64,000 nucleotides of DNA, from assembly GCA_027486405.1 (NCBI GenBank), contig JAIXPD010000062.1, positions 85,361 through 149,360 on the forward strand. The letters run 5' to 3'. How positions within the stretch are numbered: the first letter of the stretch is position 1; each line of letters opens with the position of its first letter. A program made the translations under genes and the position numbers. Positions 51,802 through 61,015 of the stretch are shown one piece after another. The stretch is from Azospirillum sp. (GTDB lineage: Bacteria > Pseudomonadota > Alphaproteobacteria > Azospirillales > Azospirillaceae). Below the pieces are notes generated by a model. The model did no database searches. It saw only the letters and a list, made by a program, of their open reading frames with translations, and was not told where the DNA came from.

Positions 51802-53235
51802 TTAAGCCGCCGTGCCGCCCACGGTCAGCCCGTCCAGGCGCAAGGTCGGTTGGCCGACGCCGACCGGCACGCCCTGGCCATCCTTGCCGCAGGTGCCGAC
51901 GCCGGGGTCGAGGCGGCTGTCGTTGCCGATCATCGACACACGGGTCAGGCTGTCCGGGCCGTTGCCGATCAGGGTGGCCCCCTTCACCGCCGGGCCGATC
52001 TTGCCGTCTTCGATCAGATAGGCCTCGCTGGCGGAGAAGACGAACTTGCCGTTGGTGATGTCCACCTGACCGCCGCCGAAATTCTTGGCGTACAGCCCCT
52101 TTTTCACCGAGGCGATGATCTCCTCCGGGCTGTGGTGGCCGTTGCGCATCACCGTGTTGGTCATGCGCGGCATCGGGTGATAGGCGAAGCTCTGCCGCCG
52201 CCCGTTGCCGGTCGGACGCATCCCCATCAGCCGGGCGTTCAGGCGGTCCTGCATGAAGCCGACCAGGATGCCGTCCTCCACCAGCGTGGTGGATTGGCCC
52301 GGCGTGCCCTCGTCATCGACGGAGATGGAGCCGCGCGCGTGGTCGATGGTCCCGTCATCGACGATGGTCACGCCGGGGGCGGCGATGCGCTGGCCCAGCA
52401 GCCCGGCGAAGGCCGAGGTCTTCTTGCGGTTGAAGTCGCCCTCCAGCCCATGGCCGATGGCCTCGTGCAGCAGGATGCCCGGCCAGCCATTGCCCAGCAC
52501 CACCGTCATCTCCCCCGCCGGGGCGGGGACGGAGGTGAGGTTCATCAGCGCTTGGCGCAGCGCCTCGTCGGCGAAGGCGCGCCAGGTTTCCGGCTGGATG
52601 TAATGCTCGTAGGTGACGCGGCCGCCGCCGCCATGGCTGCCGGTTTCCATGCGGTCGCCCTCGGCCACCACGACGGAGACGTTCAGGCGGACGAGCGGGC
52701 GCAGATCGGCCACGCGCACGCCGTCGCCGCGCAGGATCTGCACCGCCTGCCATTCGCCGCTGATCGAGCAGCTCACCTGCCGCACGCGCTCGTCCTTGGC
52801 GCGGGTGTAGGCGTCGATGTCGGCCAGCAGCTTCACCTTTTCGGCGAAGGGAACCAACGGCAGCGGGTTGTCGGGGATGTAAAGCGCGCGGTTGGTCCCG
52901 CCCGGCGGTTCGGCCAGCGTGCCGCTGTGGCCGGACTGGACGGCGCGCACGGTGGCCGCCGCGCGGCGGATGGCGTCCTCCGACAGGGTGGAGGCGTGGG
53001 CGAAGCCGGTCGCCTCTCCGGCGATGGCGCGCAGGCCAAAGCCCTGGGTGGTGTCGAAGCTGGCCGACTTCAGCTTGCCATCGTCCCAACCCAGCGATTC
53101 GCTTTGGGCGTATTCCAAATACAGCTCGCCGTCGTCGGCGTTGGCGAGAGCCTCTTGCACGACGCCTTCCACGCGGGCGCGGTCCATGCCCGCGCGGTTG
53201 AAGAAAAGATCGTCGGTGATGGCAAGCGCGCTCAT
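51802..53235 (-). CDS. tldD: Metalloprotease TldD
   Basis: 477 aa, U62/TldD family. Zinc motif HEAIGHGLEGD (His257, Glu258, His262) and the C-terminal VFSASEAYLIEDGKIGP and GVGTCGKDGQGVPV region are conserved. TldD with its partner TldE/PmbA digests unfolded peptides and matures microcins and peptide modifiers. ATG 53235; the long upstream frame covers the divergent gene. No tldE is visible in this window. Confidence 0.94.
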   Translation of the reverse strand: MSALAITDDLFFNRAGMDRARVEGVVQEALANADDGELYLEYAQSESLGWDDGKLKSASFDTTQGFGLRAIAGEATGFAHASTLSEDAIRRAAATVRAVQSGHSGTLAEPPGGTNRALYIPDNPLPLVPFAEKVKLLADIDAYTRAKDERVRQVSCSISGEWQAVQILRGDGVRVADLRPLVRLNVSVVVAEGDRMETGSHGGGGRVTYEHYIQPETWRAFADEALRQALMNLTSVPAPAGEMTVVLGNGWPGILLHEAIGHGLEGDFNRKKTSAFAGLLGQRIAAPGVTIVDDGTIDHARGSISVDDEGTPGQSTTLVEDGILVGFMQDRLNARLMGMRPTGNGRRQSFAYHPMPRMTNTVMRNGHHSPEEIIASVKKGLYAKNFGGGQVDITNGKFVFSASEAYLIEDGKIGPAVKGATLIGNGPDSLTRVSMIGNDSRLDPGVGTCGKDGQGVPVGVGQPTLRLDGLTVGGTAA

Positions 53236-53259
53236 GGGCACTCCGGGTTCTGGGCTGGG

Positions 53260-53287
53260 TTTCGCTTTGGCCGTTTCGCTCTGGCCG
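53260..53287. repeat. 14-bp tandem duplication in the tldD leader
   Basis: TTTCGCTTTGGCCG (53260-53273) followed by TTTCGCTCTGGCCG (53274-53287), one mismatch, 25 bases before the tldD start. Confidence 0.75.
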
Positions 53288-53457
53288 GATCGCCAGCGAA
53301 CGCCGCAAGGGTGGAACATCCGCCGCCGCTCTCGCGTGGATTGGCGGGGTGTGTCAAACATTGTCTTATACAGTGTGGCGCTGCGAACGCCGTCCGGCAA
53401 GGCTTGGCGTTCCTCAACCGCGACCGCAGGACAAAAAGCAGGCGGCAGGGGGCAGGG

Positions 53458-54819
53458 ATGAACGAGCGTGAGGTGCGGCTGACGCATGGGGAGCAGGCTG
53501 GCGGCGGGGTGGCAGCGGGCAGCTCGGGCCTGATCGACCATCCTTTGCGGCTGGCCTTGACCAACGAGGTGCACGCCCGGCCGCCGGAGTCGATGACGGC
53601 CCCGGTGCGCGTCACCATGCTGGCCATGCTGTCGGGCGAAGGGGCGGGGGAAACCGACCGCCGCCATCTGGAGTCCCTGTGCGATTGGGCGGGAATCCCG
53701 CGCCCGTCGCTGGGAGCCACCCACCACAGCGCGTCGTTCGGCAGCTTCCGCCTGAAATGGGAACGCCACACCGAATTTTCGACCTGGACCATCTTCCGCC
53801 CCAGCGTCACCCCGGTGGGGGCGCTGGTCGATCCGTTTCTGGAACCGGCGCTCAACGCGGTCCCGCGCGAGTGGGTGAACGGCCTGCCGGGGGAGCGCAT
53901 CGTCGGCGTCCACGTCGCCGTGCTGGACGACCAGTCGCCCGAACCCTCGACCAACATGATGGCGGCGATGTTCGGGTCGGAAAGCTACGTCGGGTCGCGA
54001 CTCGCCGGACGCTCGGCCACCGCCTGGACCGATTTCCGCATCCACGGCGACGGTTATTCCCGGATGCTGGTGCTCGATCATTCGATGACGCCGCACCAGA
54101 CCGGCCGTGTCGTTCAGCGCCTGTTGGAAATCGAAACCTACCGGGTGATGGCGCTGCTGGCCCTGCCGATGGCGCGCGGGGTTCTGCCGCGCATCAACCC
54201 CATCGAAGCGGGCCTGGCCGACGTCACCACCCGGATCGCCACCCTGCGCGGTTTGCAGGATGAACGCGACCTGCTGGACCGTCTGACCTTGCTGGCCGCC
54301 CAGGCCGAACAGATCGCCTCCGAAACCGCCTATCGCTTCGGCGCGGCGCGCGCCTATCACGAGCTGGTGGAAAAGCGCATCGACGAGCTGCGGGAAATCC
54401 GCATCGAGGGGCTGCAAACCGTCCGTGAATTCATGGATCGTCGCCTGACCCCGGCGATTCGCACCTGCGAGGCGGTGGAGCGGCGCCTGCACACCCTGTC
54501 CCAGCGAGTCGCCCGCGCCAGCAACCTGCTGCGCACCCGCGTGGAGATCGCGGTGGAGGGGCAGAACGCCGAGCTTCTGCAATCCATGGATCGGCGGGCA
54601 CAGTTGCAGTTGCGCCTTCAGGAGACGGTGGAGGGGCTGTCGGTGGTGGCGATCAGCTACTACCTTGTCGGCATCGTCGGCTACGCCGCGAAGGGGTTGA
54701 AGGGCTTCGGGGTGAAGGTAGACCCTGATCTGTTGGTTGGGCTGATGATTCCAGTTGTGATCGCGTTTGTGTGGTCGGGTGTGCGACGCATTCGAAAAGT
54801 GATTGCGGGCGATCATTGA
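53458..54819 (+). CDS. DUF3422 family protein
   Basis: 453 aa. The N-terminal HPLRLALTNEVHARPPE and AHHHSASFGSFRLKWERHTEFSTW-type region (ATHHSASFGSFRLKW here) define the family. A long helical middle (residues ~270-400) with coiled-coil features is followed by a C-terminal transmembrane pair (VVAISYYLVGIVGYAAKG; LLVGLMIPVVIAFVW). Function unknown; likely inner-membrane. ATG 53458. It is divergent from tldD, and DUF3422 genes are often near tldD/cox clusters in related genomes. Confidence 0.88.
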   Translation: MNEREVRLTHGEQAGGGVAAGSSGLIDHPLRLALTNEVHARPPESMTAPVRVTMLAMLSGEGAGETDRRHLESLCDWAGIPRPSLGATHHSASFGSFRLKWERHTEFSTWTIFRPSVTPVGALVDPFLEPALNAVPREWVNGLPGERIVGVHVAVLDDQSPEPSTNMMAAMFGSESYVGSRLAGRSATAWTDFRIHGDGYSRMLVLDHSMTPHQTGRVVQRLLEIETYRVMALLALPMARGVLPRINPIEAGLADVTTRIATLRGLQDERDLLDRLTLLAAQAEQIASETAYRFGAARAYHELVEKRIDELREIRIEGLQTVREFMDRRLTPAIRTCEAVERRLHTLSQRVARASNLLRTRVEIAVEGQNAELLQSMDRRAQLQLRLQETVEGLSVVAISYYLVGIVGYAAKGLKGFGVKVDPDLLVGLMIPVVIAFVWSGVRRIRKVIAGDH

Positions 54820-54876
54820 GGGGGTTTGGCAAGTTTTTCTGATAAGTCTGGAAAAATGTCTCAGTGATTTCATCGG

Positions 54877-54902
54877 GCGCGCCATCAAAGGCGCGCTTTT
54901 TT
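54877..54902 (+). terminator. Rho-independent terminator after DUF3422
   Basis: Seven-bp stem GCGCGCC/GGCGCGC with a six-base loop ATCAAA, then six T and more T-rich sequence (TTGTTTT). Confidence 0.92.
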
Positions 54903-55094
54903 GTTTTAAAATCATCAATCTTGTTTGTATCAACTCGCGCATCGGTCGGCGGCGCGCGCGGGAAGCTTAACAGTATAGATTCAAAACAAGCATCGGCGTC
55001 CGGAGCAAAAGAGTGGTCCCGTCTCGCGCTTTCAGCTGTTGGCAAGACAAACAAACTGCGGCGGAATGACGCATTGATTAACCGCGCTGGCAAC

Positions 55095-55238
55095 TCAGCC
55101 TTTTTGCTTGGCGGAGTCGATGAACCCGTTCAGATGCTTGGCTCTTGAGAAGGCTAGGAATCGCTTGTAACCGAGTGTGATGTAGGGATAAGCTGGCTTT
55201 GCGGGGAATGACGCCCTCCGAATGGCATGAACCCTGCA
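55095..55238 (-). pseudogene. Possible coding remnant in the 54.9-55.4 kb spacer
   Basis: The 560-base stretch between the DUF3422 terminator and coxB has lower GC than the rest and no intact gene. On the minus strand a frame open between stops at 55239-55241 and 55095-55097 encodes a protein-like segment (YPYITLGYKRFLAFSRAKH, then LNGFIDSAKQKG) with no ATG/GTG/TTG start and no ribosome site. It may be the C-terminal end of a decayed gene. Family not recognised, and a chance frame is possible. Confidence 0.3.
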
Positions 55239-55270
55239 TCATCCGGTTTTAGCTGAAACGCTCGATCATC

Positions 55271-55300
55271 TTCGAACAAGACCGATTGGTGTTCGAACAA
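55271..55300. promoter_or_regulatory. Direct repeat TTCGAACAA upstream of the cox operon
   Basis: TTCGAACAA occurs at 55271 and at 55292, 21 bp apart (two helix turns). Each contains the palindrome TTCGAA. The pair lies about 80-108 bases before coxB in the spacer that must contain the oxidase promoter. Confidence 0.45.
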
Positions 55301-55378
55301 TTATGGGCGAAAGCGGTTCCGGCGGGAAGAGACGACTGTGGCCTATGACGAAAGTCACAGCATAGATGAGGGTTGGGG

Positions 55379-56224
55379 ATGAAACGGCAACACATGCGCG
55401 CCGCCGGGCTTGTGGCGGCTCTCACACTGGCGGGGGTCTGCGGCACGGCGCTGGCGAGCGAGCCGCACCCGTGGCAGATGGGGCTGCAAGAGGCGGCCTC
55501 CCCGGTCAAGCACATGATGGACTCGTTCCACAACCTGCTGACCGCGATCATCACGGTGATCGTGCTGTTCGTGGCCGCGCTGCTGGCCTATTGCACGGTC
55601 CGCTTCAGCGCCAAGCGCAACCCGGTCCCGTCCAAGACCTCGCATCACACGTTGCTTGAGGTGGCCTGGACCGTGATCCCGGTCATCATCCTGATCGTGG
55701 TCGCCGTTCCGTCCTTCAAGCTGCTCTACATGGCCGAACGGATCCCGCAGGCCGACATGACCATCAAGGTCACGGGGCGGCAATGGTATTGGGATTACGA
55801 ATATCCCGACCACGGCAACATCGCCTTTTCCAGCTACATCATTCAGGAGTCCGACCTGAAGCCCGGCCAGCGGCGGATGCTGGAGGTGGACAACCGGGTC
55901 GTCGTGCCGGTCAACGCCACGGTGCGCCTGCTGGTGACGGCGGGCGACGTCATCCATTCCTGGGCCATCCCGGCCTTCGGCGTGAAGAAGGACGGCATGC
56001 CCGGCCGCATCAACGAGACCTGGTTCAAGGCCGAGCGCGAGGGCGTCTATTACGGCCAATGCTCGGAAATCTGCGGGACCAACCACGGCTATATGCCCAT
56101 CGCGGTCGAGGTCGTGTCCAAGGACAAGTTCGACGCCTGGGTCGCCAAGGCCAAAACCGCCTTTGCCCCGCGCGACGGCAACCGCGATGTGGCGCAGGCT
56201 CCGACCGCTGTCACTGTGGAGTGA
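55379..56224 (+). CDS. coxB: Cytochrome c oxidase subunit II
   Basis: 281 aa. Signal peptide, two helices (LLTAIITVIVLFVAALLAY; TVIPVIILIVVAVPSFKLL), then the periplasmic CuA domain: TGRQWYWDYEYPDH, AGDVIHSWAIPAFGVKKD and the copper motif GQCSEICGTNHGYMP with both Cys, His and Met. It receives electrons from cytochrome c. ATG 55379 after AGGG; the TTG two codons earlier is part of the ribosome site. Confidence 0.97.
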   Translation: MKRQHMRAAGLVAALTLAGVCGTALASEPHPWQMGLQEAASPVKHMMDSFHNLLTAIITVIVLFVAALLAYCTVRFSAKRNPVPSKTSHHTLLEVAWTVIPVIILIVVAVPSFKLLYMAERIPQADMTIKVTGRQWYWDYEYPDHGNIAFSSYIIQESDLKPGQRRMLEVDNRVVVPVNATVRLLVTAGDVIHSWAIPAFGVKKDGMPGRINETWFKAEREGVYYGQCSEICGTNHGYMPIAVEVVSKDKFDAWVAKAKTAFAPRDGNRDVAQAPTAVTVE

Positions 56225-56343
56225 CACCGGACGATCCGGCAAACGCCGAATAAGAACCACCCCCACCAGCCACCGGCCCGGCGATCCGACAGCGATCACG
56301 CGCGGCGGACGGACCCGAGGGGCAGCGACAAAGGGTTAGAGAC

Positions 56344-57939
56344 ATGGCAGACGCCCATCACGGCCACGATCACGGACACGACCACCACATTCCGGGGTTC
56401 GTGCCGCGCTGGTTCTTCTCAACCAACCACAAGGACATCGGAACGCTCTACCTGATCTTCTCGGTGATCGCCGGGCTGATCGGCGGGCTGTTCTCCGTCA
56501 TCATGCGGATTGAACTGCAATCCCCCGGTTTGCAGTTCGTCGCCGACGGCCAGATGTGGAACGTGCTGATCACCGCGCACGGTCTCATCATGGTGTTCTT
56601 CGTCGTCATGCCCGCCCTGATCGGCGGCTTCGGCAACTGGTTCGTGCCGCTCATGATCGGATCGCCGGACATGGCGTTCCCGCGCATGAACAACATCAGC
56701 TTCTGGCTGATCGTTCCGGCCTTCCTGCTGCTGTTGGGGTCGGCCTTTGTCGGCAATGGTGCCGGCACGGGGTGGACGGTCTATCCGCCGCTGTCCTCAC
56801 CGCTGGGCCACAGCGGGCCGTCGGTCGACATGGCGATCTTCGCGCTGCATCTGGCCGGTGCCAGCTCCATCCTGGGCGCGGTCAACTTCATCACCACCAT
56901 CTTCAACATGCGCGCGCCGGGCATGACGCTGCACAAGATGCCGCTGTTCGTCTGGGCGATGCTGGTCACGGCCTTCCTTCTGCTGCTGGCGGTTCCGGTG
57001 CTGGGCGGTGCCATCACCATGCTGCTGACCGACCGCAATTTCGGGACCACCTTCTTCAACCCGGAGGGCGGCGGCGACCCGATGCTGTTCCAGCATCTGT
57101 TCTGGTTCTTCGGCCACCCCGAAGTCTACATCATGATCCTGCCGGCCTTCGGCATCATCAGCCACATCATCTCGACCTTCTCCAAGAAGCCGGTGTTCGG
57201 GTATCTCGGCATGGCCTACGCCATGGTCGCCATCGGCGTGGTCGGCTTCGTCGTGTGGGCGCACCACATGTACACGGTCGGTCTGGACGTCAACACCAAG
57301 GCGTATTTCACCGCCGCCACCATGATCATCGCGGTTCCCACCGGCGTTAAGATCTTCTCCTGGATCGCCACCATGTGGGGCGGGTCGATCGACTTCAAAG
57401 TGCCGATGCTGTGGGCGATCGGCTTCATCTTCCTGTTCACCGTCGGCGGCGTGACCGGCGTGGTCCTGGCCAATGGCGGCTTGGACAACGTGATGCACGA
57501 CACCTATTACGTCGTCGCCCATTTCCACTATGTGCTGTCGCTGGGCGCGGTCTTCTCGATCTTCGCCGGCTGGTATTACTGGATCGGCAAGATGTCGGGC
57601 CGCCAATACCCGGAATTCTGGGGCAAGGTCCACTTCTACACCACCTTCATCGGCGTCAACATGCTGTTCTTCCCGCAGCATTTCCTGGGTTTGGCGGGCA
57701 TGCCGCGCCGCATTCCGGATTATCCGGACGCCTATGCCGGGTGGAACATGATCTCCTCCTTCGGGGCTTACATCTCCTTCGCCTCGACCCTGCTGTTCGT
57801 CTGGATCGCCATCAAGACGCTGCGCAGCGGCGAGCGGGTCCCGGGGGCCTATTGGGGGCCGGAGGCCACGACGCTGGAATGGACCGTCAGCTCGCCGCCG
57901 CCCTTCCACGCCTTTGAAACCCTGCCCCGGATCAAGTGA
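56344..57939 (+). CDS. coxA: Cytochrome c oxidase subunit I
   Basis: 531 aa, 12 helices, haem-copper oxidase with haem a and a3-CuB. Key motifs: WFFSTNHKDIGTLY, FWFFGHPEVYIMILP (the Glu of the D-pathway and the CuB His-Tyr cross-link pair), WAHHMYTVGLD, and DTYYVVAHFHYVLSLGA (haem ligands). This is the A1-type proton pump. The N-terminus is His-rich: residues 5-15 read HHGHDHGHDHH. Follows coxB by 119 bases. Confidence 0.98.
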   Translation: MADAHHGHDHGHDHHIPGFVPRWFFSTNHKDIGTLYLIFSVIAGLIGGLFSVIMRIELQSPGLQFVADGQMWNVLITAHGLIMVFFVVMPALIGGFGNWFVPLMIGSPDMAFPRMNNISFWLIVPAFLLLLGSAFVGNGAGTGWTVYPPLSSPLGHSGPSVDMAIFALHLAGASSILGAVNFITTIFNMRAPGMTLHKMPLFVWAMLVTAFLLLLAVPVLGGAITMLLTDRNFGTTFFNPEGGGDPMLFQHLFWFFGHPEVYIMILPAFGIISHIISTFSKKPVFGYLGMAYAMVAIGVVGFVVWAHHMYTVGLDVNTKAYFTAATMIIAVPTGVKIFSWIATMWGGSIDFKVPMLWAIGFIFLFTVGGVTGVVLANGGLDNVMHDTYYVVAHFHYVLSLGAVFSIFAGWYYWIGKMSGRQYPEFWGKVHFYTTFIGVNMLFFPQHFLGLAGMPRRIPDYPDAYAGWNMISSFGAYISFASTLLFVWIAIKTLRSGERVPGAYWGPEATTLEWTVSSPPPFHAFETLPRIK

Positions 57940-58067
57940 ACCAGGGCGGGTGAGGATCCCGTCGGGCGGCCGGTGCGCTGCCCGACCGGAACGCCTCGAC
58001 AGACCGCGCACCAAGAACAGGCGCTGCATCAACTGACAGCGGAAGACGCAGGCGGGGAGGGACAGCC

Positions 58068-58967
58068 ATGACGGACACAGCGTTGGAGCGGGTTCCCGGC
58101 GCATCCGCCGGTGATTACATCGAGTTGCTGAAACCACGGGTCATGTCCCTGGTGGTGTTCACCGGCTTGGCCGGGCTGGTGTTGGCTCCTGGCCACATCC
58201 ACCCGTTGATCGGTGCGGTGGCGGTGCTGTGCATCGCGGTCGGGGCGGGGGCCTCGGGTGCGATCAACATGTGGTACGACCGCGACATCGACGCGGTGAT
58301 GGCGCGCACCGCCAAACGCCCGATCCCGTCGGGCCGGGTGGGCGCGGACGAGGCGCTGGGCTTCGGCGTCACCTTGGCGGCGCTGTCAACCCTGGTGATG
58401 GGCATCGGTGTCAACTGGACGGCGGCGGCGCTGCTGGCCCTGACCATCCTGTTCTACATCGTTGTCTACACCATGGGCCTGAAGCGGCGGACGCCGCAGA
58501 ACATCGTCATTGGCGGGGCCGCCGGAGCCTTTCCGCCGATGATCGGCTGGGCGGCGGTGACGGGCGACGTGTCGGTTGCGTCGATCCTGCTGTTCTTGCT
58601 GATCTTCCTGTGGACGCCGCCGCATTTCTGGGCGCTGGCCCTGTTCCGCAACAGCGATTACACGCGGGCGGGCGTGCCGATGATGCCGGTGGTCGCCGGG
58701 CCGGACTCCACCAAACGCCAGATGCTGCTGTACACGCTGGTCCTGCTGCCGGTCGCCGCCGCCCCGTATTTTGTCGGGATCGCCGGTCCGGTCTATTTGG
58801 CGGTGTCCAGTGTCCTGGGGGTGATGTTCGTCGGCAGCGCGCTGCGGGTGCTGCGCTCCACCGACGATGGCCCGGCCAAGAAGATGTTCGGTTTTTCCAT
58901 TCTGTACCTGTTCCTGCTGTTCGCCCTGATGATCGGCGAGCGGCTTGTCGTGGGAGGTGGAGCATGA
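58068..58967 (+). CDS. ctaB: Protoheme IX farnesyltransferase
   Basis: 299-aa inner-membrane prenyltransferase, about nine helices, converting haem B to haem O for oxidase assembly. Conserved NMWYDRDIDAVMARTAKRP aspartate loop and the second loop around LWTPPHFWALALF are present. ATG 58068 after GGGAGGGACAG. Its stop overlaps the next start (ATGA), so translation is coupled to the small membrane protein. Confidence 0.96.
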   Translation: MTDTALERVPGASAGDYIELLKPRVMSLVVFTGLAGLVLAPGHIHPLIGAVAVLCIAVGAGASGAINMWYDRDIDAVMARTAKRPIPSGRVGADEALGFGVTLAALSTLVMGIGVNWTAAALLALTILFYIVVYTMGLKRRTPQNIVIGGAAGAFPPMIGWAAVTGDVSVASILLFLLIFLWTPPHFWALALFRNSDYTRAGVPMMPVVAGPDSTKRQMLLYTLVLLPVAAAPYFVGIAGPVYLAVSSVLGVMFVGSALRVLRSTDDGPAKKMFGFSILYLFLLFALMIGERLVVGGGA

Positions 58968-59131
58968 CGGTGGTCGATCGCAACGATCCGACGATGGGGT
59001 CCAGCCGTTCGGAGGCCGACGAGCGGGCCAAGCGGTTGCGCGGGCGCAATCTGGCGGTTCTGGCCGGTCTGGTCGGGCTGGTGGCGCTGTTCTACGGCAT
59101 CACCATCGTCCGCATGAGCGCGGGGCACTGA
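58964..59131 (+). CDS. Small membrane protein of cox operon (CoxF-like)
   Basis: 55 aa. A charged N-terminal half (residues ~1-28, ending RLRGRN) is followed by one helix (LAVLAGLVGLVALFYGITIV) and a short tail RMSAGH. Small single-helix proteins at this place between ctaB and ctaG are common in alphaproteobacterial cox operons and are often called CoxF; function not established. ATGA overlap with ctaB and a five-base gap to ctaG. Confidence 0.8.
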   Translation: MTVVDRNDPTMGSSRSEADERAKRLRGRNLAVLAGLVGLVALFYGITIVRMSAGH

Positions 59132-59136
59132 CCGCG

Positions 59137-59745
59137 ATGGACCCGTCGCTGCGCCGCCGCAACCGGATCATCCTGACCTCGCTGTTCGGGCTGGTCTTCG
59201 CGATGATCGGCTTGGCTTACGCCTCGGCCCCGCTCTATTCGCTGTTCTGCTCGGTCACGGGCTTTGGCGGGACGACGCAGCGGGCCTCGGTCGCGCCCAG
59301 CACGGTCATCGACCGCAAGGTGACGGTGCGCTTCAACGCCGACACCCACATGAATTTGCCCTGGTCCTTCCGCCCGGAGCAAAAGGACCTGGTGTTGAAA
59401 ATGGGGGAAACCGGTCTGGCCGCCTACCGGGCGGAAAACCGGTCGGCGCGGCCCACGGTGGGGACCGCCATGTACAACGTCACACCCGACAAGGTGGGGC
59501 GTTACTTCAACAAGCTCGAATGCTTCTGCTTCACCGAGCAGATTTTGCAGCCGGGGCAGTCGGTGGACATGCCGGTGGCGTTCTTTGTCGATCCGGCGAT
59601 GAACGACGACCGCAGCATGGACGACGTCACCACCATCACGCTGTCCTACACCTTCTTCCGCGCCAAAGACAGCGACGCCGTACTGGCCCAGCAGCAGGCG
59701 GGAAGCAATCAAAAGGCGGCGCCCAGCGCGACCGCCACGAACTGA
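59137..59745 (+). CDS. ctaG: Cytochrome c oxidase copper chaperone CtaG (Cox11)
   Basis: 202 aa. Inner-membrane anchor (IILTSLFGLVFAMIGLAYA), then the periplasmic domain with the CFCF copper motif (LECFCFTEQIL) that delivers CuB to subunit I. Start ATG 59137 (MDPSLRRRNR). A Ser/Ala tail ends ATATN. Five bases after the CoxF-like gene, 19 before coxC. Confidence 0.95.
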   Translation: MDPSLRRRNRIILTSLFGLVFAMIGLAYASAPLYSLFCSVTGFGGTTQRASVAPSTVIDRKVTVRFNADTHMNLPWSFRPEQKDLVLKMGETGLAAYRAENRSARPTVGTAMYNVTPDKVGRYFNKLECFCFTEQILQPGQSVDMPVAFFVDPAMNDDRSMDDVTTITLSYTFFRAKDSDAVLAQQQAGSNQKAAPSATATN

Positions 59746-59764
59746 CCAATGGGGTTGAGACACG

Positions 59765-60634
59765 ATGGCCGACATCACCCACGGGCACGCGCCGCATGAA
59801 CCTTCCGCTTCGGACGGAGCCGGGGTTCCCCATCCCTACCATCTGCTGAATCCCAGCCCCTGGCCGCTGTTGGGGGCGTTCGCCGGCGGCTTGCTGGCCA
59901 CCGGCCTGGTTCTGTTCATGCACGGATCCGGCAAGCTGGTGATGATCCTGGGCGTGCTGGCGGTGCTGGGCGTCATGTATGGCTGGTGGCGCGACGTCAT
60001 CAAGGAGGCGGTGGTCGAAAAGGCGCACACCCCGGTTGTGAAGATCGGTTTGCGCTATGGCATGTCGCTGTTCATCGCGTCTGAGGTGATGTTCTTCGCC
60101 GCCTTCTTCTGGGCCTTCTTCAGCGCCGCTTTGTTCCCCAAGGCGTCGCCGACCAACCCGGACGCCCATTGGCCGCCGGCGGGGATCGAGGTCATCGACC
60201 CGTTCCACATGCCGCTGATGATGACGCTGATCCTGCTGCTGTCCGGCGTGACCGTGACCTGGGCGCACCACGCCATCATCGAGGGCAAGAACAAGGAAGC
60301 GTCGAAGGCGCTGGGCCTGACCGTGCTGTTGGGCGTGATGTTCACCTTCTTCCAGGGCTATGAATACGCCCACGCCACCTTCAAATTCACCGACGGCATC
60401 TTCCCGTCCACCTTCTACATGGCGACCGGTTTCCACGGCTTCCACGTTCTGGTCGGAACCATCTTCCTGGCGGTGTGCTGGGTGCGCACGGCCAAGGGCC
60501 ACTTCACCCCGCAAAGCCATTTCGGCTTCGAGGCGGCGGCCTGGTACTGGCACTTCGTCGACGTGGTGTGGCTGTTCCTGTTCGTGTCCGTCTATTGGTG
60601 GGGCGGGCATGGTGGTGCCCATGGCGGGCACTGA
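59765..60634 (+). CDS. coxC: Cytochrome c oxidase subunit III
   Basis: 289 aa, seven helices. The N-terminal HPYHLLNPSPWP, GLRYGMSLFIASEVMFFAAFFW, GYEYAHATFKFTDG and the C-terminal WYWHFVDVVWLFLFVSVYWWG are subunit III signatures. Core subunit that stabilises the proton-pumping enzyme. ATG 59765 with GGGG upstream. Confidence 0.97.
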   Translation: MADITHGHAPHEPSASDGAGVPHPYHLLNPSPWPLLGAFAGGLLATGLVLFMHGSGKLVMILGVLAVLGVMYGWWRDVIKEAVVEKAHTPVVKIGLRYGMSLFIASEVMFFAAFFWAFFSAALFPKASPTNPDAHWPPAGIEVIDPFHMPLMMTLILLLSGVTVTWAHHAIIEGKNKEASKALGLTVLLGVMFTFFQGYEYAHATFKFTDGIFPSTFYMATGFHGFHVLVGTIFLAVCWVRTAKGHFTPQSHFGFEAAAWYWHFVDVVWLFLFVSVYWWGGHGGAHGGH

Positions 60635-60643
60635 GGCGTCGGC

Positions 60644-61015
60644 TTGACCGGTTATCACGCGAACATTTCCCCGGTCTCGGCGGGGCTGGCCTGTGCCTGC
60701 CCCCGCTGTGGCCGGGGAAAGCTGTTCAAGGGCTATCTGGACGTCGCCGAACGCTGCGACTCCTGCGGCCTGGACTTCACCAAGGTGGACAGCGGCGATG
60801 GTCCGGCGGTCTTCCTGATTTTCATTCTGGGCTTTCTTGTGGTCCCGGTGGCATTGTGGGTGTCGATGAACGTGGAGTGGCCCCTGTGGCTGCACGCGTT
60901 GGTGTGGGGGGCGGTGGTTCTGGGCCTGACGCTGGGGATGCTACGCCCCGCCAAGGCCCTGGTGATCGCCCAACAATACCGCTACCGCCGCAGCGAGCTT
61001 GAGAAGGGTGAATGA
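60644..61015 (+). CDS. DUF983 zinc-ribbon membrane protein
   Basis: 123 aa. An N-terminal zinc ribbon (CPRCGRGKLF then CDSCGLDF) is followed by two helices (VFLIFILGFLVVPVALWV; LWLHALVWGAVVLGLTLGML). DUF983 proteins accompany cox operons in alphaproteobacteria; function unknown. The only start before the zinc ribbon is TTG 60644. Its stop overlaps the SURF1 start (ATGA). Confidence 0.88.
   Translation: MTGYHANISPVSAGLACACPRCGRGKLFKGYLDVAERCDSCGLDFTKVDSGDGPAVFLIFILGFLVVPVALWVSMNVEWPLWLHALVWGAVVLGLTLGMLRPAKALVIAQQYRYRRSELEKGE

Noticed and set aside
51181..54819. A plus-strand open frame of 1212 codons ending in DUF3422
   Set aside because: The part before 53458 is antisense to tldD and the small membrane protein and has no domain; DUF3422 starts at 53458.
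57961..57986. Terminator between coxA and ctaB
   Set aside because: The stem is only seven bp with a 12-base loop and no T-run; the genes are likely co-transcribed.
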